Shown here: positions 5,476 through 6,794 of the stretch, piece by piece | How positions within the stretch are numbered: position 1 is the stretch's first letter | Layout: every line of letters starts with the position of its first letter | Source of the DNA: an uncultured Alphaproteobacteria bacterium | GTDB taxonomy: Bacteria; Pseudomonadota; Alphaproteobacteria; CALKHQ01 | Direction: 5' to 3' | NCBI GenBank assembly: GCA_937988735.1 | Contig: CALKHQ010000270.1 | Coordinates: 1 to 6,794 of the forward strand | DNA: 6,794 bases | The notes under the pieces: generated by a model | Database searches by the model: none | Told to the model about the DNA's origin: nothing | What the model saw: only the letters and a program-made list of their open reading frames with translations | Translations under genes and position numbers: made by a program

Positions 5476-6678
5476 ATGTCCGACGGACGCGACGAGTTCA
5501 CCGCCCGGCTTGTCGGCGCGATCGGCGACATCGATCCCGGCGACTGGGATCGCTGCGCCGGCGGCGACAACCCGTTCGTCAGTCACGCCTTCCTGCACGC
5601 GCTGGAAGAGAGCGGCTCCGTCGGTGACCGCAGCGGCTGGTGGCCGCAGCATATGGTGCTCTCGGATTCGGGCAACAGCGGCAAGATCGTCGGCTGCCTG
5701 CCGCTGTATCTCAAGAACAACTCCTATGGCGAGTACGTGTTCGACCACGCCTGGGCGCACGCCCTGGAGCAGGCGGGCGGGCGCTACTACCCCAAGCTGC
5801 AGTGCGCGGTGCCGTTCACGCCGGTGCCGGGCCCGCGCCTGCTGACCGAAAGCCGCGATCCCGCCGTCAAGCGCGCCCTCGTCCGGGGCGCGGTCGAATT
5901 CGCGCGCCGGATGGGCGTCTCCTCGCTGCACGTCACCTTCGCCTCCGAAGCCGACGCGGCGGTGATGGCGGAAGCCGGGCTGCTGCAGCGGCTGGGCCAG
6001 CAGTTCCACTGGCACAACCGCGGCTACGGCAGTTTCGACGACTTCCTCGCCACGCTCAGCTCGCGCAAGCGCAAGGCGATCCGCAAGGAACGCCGCGCGG
6101 TGCAGGAAGCCGGGATCACCGTCGAGGCGCGCCACGGCGGGGAGATGACGAAGGCGCTGTGGGATGCCTTCTTCCGCTTCTACACCGACACCTACGACCG
6201 CAAGTGGGGTGCGCCCTACCTGACCCGCCGCTTCTTCGACCTGGTGTCGGAGCGGATGCCGGAGAAGGTGGTGGTCTTCTTCGCGTTCCGCGAAGGCCGG
6301 CCGGTGGCCGGCGCGCTCAACTTCCGCGGCGCCGACACGCTCTACGGCCGGAACTGGGGCTGCGCCGAGGACCACAAGTTCCTGCACTTCGAGTGCTGCT
6401 ACTACCAGGCGATCGACTATGCGATCGCCCACGGGCTGGCCCGGGTGGAAGCCGGCACGCAGGGGCCGCACAAGATCCAGCGCGGCTATCTGCCCGTCGC
6501 CACCTACAGCGGCCACTGGATCGCCCACGACGGTTTCCGCGCGGCGGTCGCCGACTTCCTGCGCCGCGAGCGCGCCGCGGTCCGCGAGGAGATGGCGTGG
6601 CTCGAGCGTGAGCACTCGCCCTATGGGCGGGAGGACGGGGAGCCTGCCGGCTGCCCGGAGGTCGCCCGTCTCTCGTAG
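5476..6678 (+). CDS. FemAB-like GNAT-fold protein (DUF482, COG3146)
   Basis: A 400-residue soluble protein of the DUF482 / 'peptidogalycan biosynthesis' family, whose members have about this length and are predicted to contain two GNAT-like halves as in FemAB aminoacyl transferases. Visible signatures are NPFVSHAFLHALE at 32-44, PLYLKNNSYGEYVFD at 76-90, the family-typical PFTPVPGPRLL at 113-123, FHWHNRGYGSFDDFL at 177-191, the basic stretch SSRKRKAIRKERR at 195-207, and the C-terminal GTQGPHKIQRGYLP at 327-340. There is no signal peptide or membrane segment. The family name suggests a cell-envelope role, but no defined reaction is known to me, so transferase activity is inferred from fold. 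The ATG at 5476 gives the expected N-terminus; its Shine-Dalgarno is weak. It is divergent from the permease and convergent, 6 bp apart, with the outer-membrane protein gene. Confidence 0.9.
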   Translation: MSDGRDEFTARLVGAIGDIDPGDWDRCAGGDNPFVSHAFLHALEESGSVGDRSGWWPQHMVLSDSGNSGKIVGCLPLYLKNNSYGEYVFDHAWAHALEQAGGRYYPKLQCAVPFTPVPGPRLLTESRDPAVKRALVRGAVEFARRMGVSSLHVTFASEADAAVMAEAGLLQRLGQQFHWHNRGYGSFDDFLATLSSRKRKAIRKERRAVQEAGITVEARHGGEMTKALWDAFFRFYTDTYDRKWGAPYLTRRFFDLVSERMPEKVVVFFAFREGRPVAGALNFRGADTLYGRNWGCAEDHKFLHFECCYYQAIDYAIAHGLARVEAGTQGPHKIQRGYLPVATYSGHWIAHDGFRAAVADFLRRERAAVREEMAWLEREHSPYGREDGEPAGCPEVARLS

Positions 6679-6684
6679 AACGCC

Positions 6685-6794
6685 TCAGAACGCGAAGCGC
6701 AGGGTTCCCTGGACGGTGACGCTGTCGAAGTCGTCGCGACCGATGGCGTCGTAGCTCGCCTCGATGGTGCCGGCGAAGCCCTGGCCGGAGATGA
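6685..6794 (-). CDS. Outer-membrane beta-barrel protein, C-terminal end (partial)
   Basis: On the minus strand an open frame enters from the right edge and ends at TGA (6687-6685). The 35 visible residues show alternating polar and hydrophobic strands with a turn containing IGRDDFDS and finish LRFAF. A terminal phenylalanine preceded by alternating hydrophobics is the beta-signal read by the BAM assembly machinery, and the pattern resembles the last two strands of autotransporter-type or other barrels. The N-terminus and any passenger domain are outside the window, so the subfamily cannot be named. It converges with the FemAB-like gene, six bases apart, with no visible terminator between them. 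Confidence 0.72.
   Translation of the reverse strand, partial: ISGQGFAGTIEASYDAIGRDDFDSVTVQGTLRFAF

Noticed and set aside
5421..6615. Minus-strand open frame opposite the FemAB-like gene
   Set aside because: Antisense shadow with Val/Ala/Arg/Glu-rich composition and no recognisable domain. Only its last 21 codons, at the permease start, are discussed separately.

Overview
The window looks like chromosomal DNA from a high-GC Gram-negative bacterium, most likely an alphaproteobacterium (Rhodospirillales-like is my best guess, from recall of family distribution only). The base composition is strongly GC-rich throughout, coding is dense, and the last 110 bases encode the C-terminus of an outer-membrane beta-barrel protein, which implies a didermic cell. 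I see no insertion sequence, phage gene, tRNA, rRNA or CRISPR array.

Layout, left to right. (1) Bases 1-129 hold a 21-bp perfect tandem repeat. Read on the minus strand it is a duplicated Shine-Dalgarno plus ATG, probably the start of a gene that leaves the window on the left. Just upstream of it on the minus strand is an imperfect inverted repeat (41-91). (2) 130-1047 (-) encodes a DapA/NAL-superfamily class I aldolase of unknown substrate. (3) 1048-1369 is a divergent intergenic region with a strong GC hairpin near the aldolase leader. (4) 1370-2422 (+) encodes a DUF475/TerC-family membrane protein. (5) 2532-3899 (+) encodes an FAD-dependent pyridine nucleotide-disulfide oxidoreductase related to mercuric reductase and Lpd. 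(6) 3905-4534 (+), five bases further on, encodes UdgX, the uracil-DNA glycosylase type that cross-links to its product. (7) 4547-5395 (-), convergent with udgX, encodes a MalG-type ABC sugar-transporter permease with no partner subunits in the window. (8) 5476-6678 (+), divergent from the permease, encodes a FemAB-like/GNAT-fold (DUF482, COG3146) protein. (9) 6685-6794 (-) is the 3' end of a beta-barrel outer-membrane protein gene.

How the genes may work together. The only tight coupling is oxidoreductase-udgX: both on the same strand, 5 bp apart, with no clear ribosome binding site for the GTG start of udgX. The TerC-family gene lies 109 bp upstream on the same strand and could belong to the same transcript, giving a metal-handling, thiol/flavin redox and uracil-repair set. 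That grouping is an inference from order alone. The other genes look like single-gene units in convergent or divergent arrangement. The items most worth a second look are the oxidoreductase-udgX pair, the orphan permease with a G7 tract at an ambiguous start, and the duplicated start site at the left edge.
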